Both the position numbers and the translations under genes were made by a program. 10,197 nucleotides of DNA from Vairimorpha apis BRL 01 (taxonomy: Eukaryota; Microsporidia; Nosematidae): NCBI GenBank assembly GCA_000447185.1, contig KE647061.1:1-10197 (forward strand). Reading direction: 5' to 3'. The notes under the pieces were generated by a model. The model was not told the origin of the DNA, did not search any database, and saw only the letters and a program-made list of their open reading frames with translations. Below, in pieces: positions 8,620 to 10,197 of this stretch (its first letter is position 1; every line of letters starts with the position of its first letter).

Positions 8620-8973
8620 TTTTGGAAGCAACAAAGTTATGTGAAACAACATGAAAATTATATGATAAAGAACAACTATAATAAAAGTGTACGGGACGAT
8701 AAAGATAATGATAACACTGAAGGACGCGAACGTTTTCATAACAAACAACATTATAATAGTAAAATAAGACTACCATTTAATTATAGAAATGAAGATATGA
8801 ATAATAATAACGCCATTAATAAAAACATTAAACATAACGATAATCAAAATTTAGTGATAGGAGAGAAAAAACCAAACATCAAGGAAGTTCATATGAGCGT
8901 TAAATACAAGGGAAAGTATCTAGATATGACATTAGACTATGAAGCAAGTAGAAATTTTATAAGTATGAATTAG
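8602..8973 (+). pseudogene. gag-pol linker and start of protease
   Basis: A single open stretch of 123 codons runs from the second half of the zinc knuckle through a hydrophilic linker (rich in N, K, D, H) into the aspartic protease, up to a TAG at 8971. The GTG at 8641 is not a needed start since coding sequence extends upstream. With no stop between knuckle and protease, the ancestral element may have had gag and pol fused in one frame. Confidence 0.55.
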
Positions 8974-9322
8974 GTGGAACGTTTAGGATTAAAACCTAAA
9001 GAAGACGTTGAAATAACTACTGAATTTGGAAATAATGCAATATAAATAACTAATCAAACATGTGAAATGAGTTTATATCTGCCAGCAATAGAGAAAACCC
9101 AGATTCGTACGATTTTATGTGTTAAAAAATAGTACCAACATATTAATTTTAAGTCTTGAATTTTTACTAGATAACAAAATTATTGCAGATTTCGGAAAAT
9201 GCCAAATAGAAATGGAGGGTAAAAGATATGGATTTTGCAGCTTAGACTTTGAATCTGATTTAGATGATAAACCATGCAGGAATTTAAACATGATATGTGA
9301 TGTTAAAAACGAAATAAGCTGA
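8893..9322 (+). pseudogene. retropepsin-like aspartic protease remnant
   Basis: The protein reads SVKYKGKYLDMTLDYEASRN, where LD-[TS]-GAS is expected; the catalytic Asp codon is at 8935-8937 but the following T/S-G are Y-E. After TAG 8971 it goes on with VERLGLKPKEDVEITTEFG, TAA 9043, and CEMSLYLPAIEKTQIRTI. A frame change near 9120 leads to STNILILSLEFLLDNKIIAD and FGKCQIEMEGKRYGF, which match the ILG.DFL...idf....I end of Ty3-type proteases. The enzyme would have cut Gag-Pol. Two stops, a frameshift and the altered active site make it inactive. The TGA at 9320 ends the last piece. Confidence 0.65.
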
Positions 9323-10197
9323 ATTTTAAAACAATATAAAAAGTATAATGAAAATTTCAAAAAAATTAAACAAGACGAGACGCCTATTTAGTTTAAAATA
9401 CAAAAAAAAACTACAGTATTACGCAAGACCAGAATATTCAGTACCAGAGAAATATAAAGAGAGATTACATGAAAAATTAAATAGATTGGAAAAAGAAGAA
9501 ATTATAGAACGAAGCAACTCAAACTTTTCGAGCCCAGCATTCATTGTAATCAAAAAAAATCAAGAAATAAGATTGGTTGTAGATTACAGACATATAAATG
9601 ACCATTTAATTGACAAAATAGTTAAAATACCAAAAATACATGACAGTATTCGATTATTAGAAGGCAAAACGTGCTATAGCCAAATCGATTTAAAAAATGG
9701 GTTTAACCAATTAGAATTGGACGCAGAAAGTCAAGTATTGACTGGATTTAGTATTCTAGGACGCCATTATCAGTATAAAAGAGTCTCTTTTGGTATGAAA
9801 AGCGGACCAAAGATTTTCCAACAAAAAATAAGTCAAATATTAGAAGAGATAGACTAATGTTTTGTATATATAGATGATATCGTTATATATGGAAACGATA
9901 CAAATGAGCATGATCAAATTTTAGCAAAGATGTTAAAACGGTTATATGATAATGAGGTAAAAATAAACTTTGAAAAAAAGCAAATTTAGACAAAGTGAGA
10001 TAGAAGTGTTGGGATGTATCGTTAATAAAGACGAAATAAAAGTGAACTTGAGAAGCTTAGATGTAGAGAAAATATTCAAACCTCCGAGTAACATTAAAGG
10101 AGTGCAAAGAATTCTTGGAACGATTAATTGGTATAGAAATTTTGTACCTAACTCAAGCACCAAAGGAGTTAAAGGTATCACAGACCTACTTAGATGT
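9323..10197 (+). pseudogene. Ty3/gypsy reverse transcriptase remnant, partial
   Basis: The upstream spacer (ILKQYKKYNENFKKI, KQDETPI) reads in one frame to 9388, then switches near 9386 to the main frame, open to 9854. There follow EKYKERLHEKLNRLEKEEII, SSPAFIVIKK, RLVVDYRHIN, the first catalytic Asp in SQIDLKNGF (9687-9689) and SFGMKSGPKIFQ. A TAA at 9855 sits just before CFVYIDDIVIYG, which holds the other two catalytic Asps (9873-9878). An extra A in the A7 run at 9973-9979 shifts to the frame ending in LGCIVNKDEI and LGTINWYRNFVP. RT copies element RNA to DNA. All three catalytic aspartates remain, but the stop and two shifts prevent a full protein. It runs off the window at the start of the RT-RNase H connection. 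Confidence 0.85.

Larger units (their letters stand above)
7744..10197 (+). mobile_element. decayed Ty3/gypsy-type LTR retrotransposon, 3' part cut by the window edge
   Basis: The order capsid, zinc knuckle, aspartic protease, reverse transcriptase is that of a gag-pol retrotransposon. The RT motifs (LVVDYR, SQIDLKNGF, SFGM.SGP..FQ, YIDDIVIYG, LGCIVN, LGTINWYRNF) place it with Ty3/gypsy (Metaviridae). In the frames that give homology I count stop codons at 7822, 8065, 8404, 8971, 9043, 9320 and 9855, plus frameshifts near 8140, 8207, 8445, 8601, 9120, 9386 and 9976. The copy is therefore inactive. No 5' LTR or primer-binding site could be identified. RNase H, integrase and the 3' LTR would lie beyond 10197. 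Confidence 0.85.

Noticed and set aside
8545..8776. Two overlapping hydrophobic minus-strand ORFs
   Set aside because: Both are antisense to the zinc knuckle and linker, whose CCHC spacing supports the plus strand.
9115..9360. Minus-strand ORF of 81 codons
   Set aside because: Antisense to the protease C-terminus, which has family motifs on the plus strand.
9942..10181. Minus-strand ORF of 79 codons
   Set aside because: Antisense to the RT thumb and connection region (LGCIVN, NWYRNF on the plus strand).

Overview
The window looks like a gene-poor, extremely A+T-rich stretch of a unicellular eukaryote's nuclear genome. A microsporidian with an expanded, repeat-bearing genome is my best guess. 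Reasons: a leucine-rich-repeat (LRR) gene whose non-repeat C-terminal half looks like one I recall from microsporidian LRR families; a CCC triplet six bases upstream of its ATG, as in the microsporidian CCC-like start signal; a decayed Ty3/gypsy retrotransposon; and no sign of bacterial operons or Shine-Dalgarno sites. The organism is inferred from these features, not proven.

Layout. Bases 1-1543 hold no gene. Bases 3605 down to 1544 (minus strand) hold one LRR gene of about 686 codons. It reads in five consecutive pieces because of small frame breaks near 2792, 2213/2203, 2091 and 1695. The first half is a possible signal peptide plus tandem 23-residue LRRs. The second half is a mixed C-terminal domain with WMYVLKDHLGL and FFEIFTPEWLISELT motifs. 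Bases 3606-7600 are a desert of about 4 kb with no supportable gene, only short repeats, small inverted repeats and one coding-like scrap.

From about 7640 the sequence becomes visibly richer in G+C. From 7744 to the right edge it is a plus-strand Ty3/gypsy relic in the order capsid, CCHC zinc knuckle, protease, reverse transcriptase, start of the RT-RNase H connection. It carries at least seven stop codons in the best frames and about seven frameshifts. The protease active-site motif is altered (DYEA), although the three catalytic aspartates of the reverse transcriptase are still present. The right edge cuts the element before RNase H, integrase and any 3' LTR.

The two loci differ in how they are broken. 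The LRR gene has a few indels, two of them in A6-A7 runs, and otherwise clean coding sequence. This fits either a very young pseudogene or sequencing errors. The retroelement has many substitution stops and a damaged active site, so it is a true dead copy.
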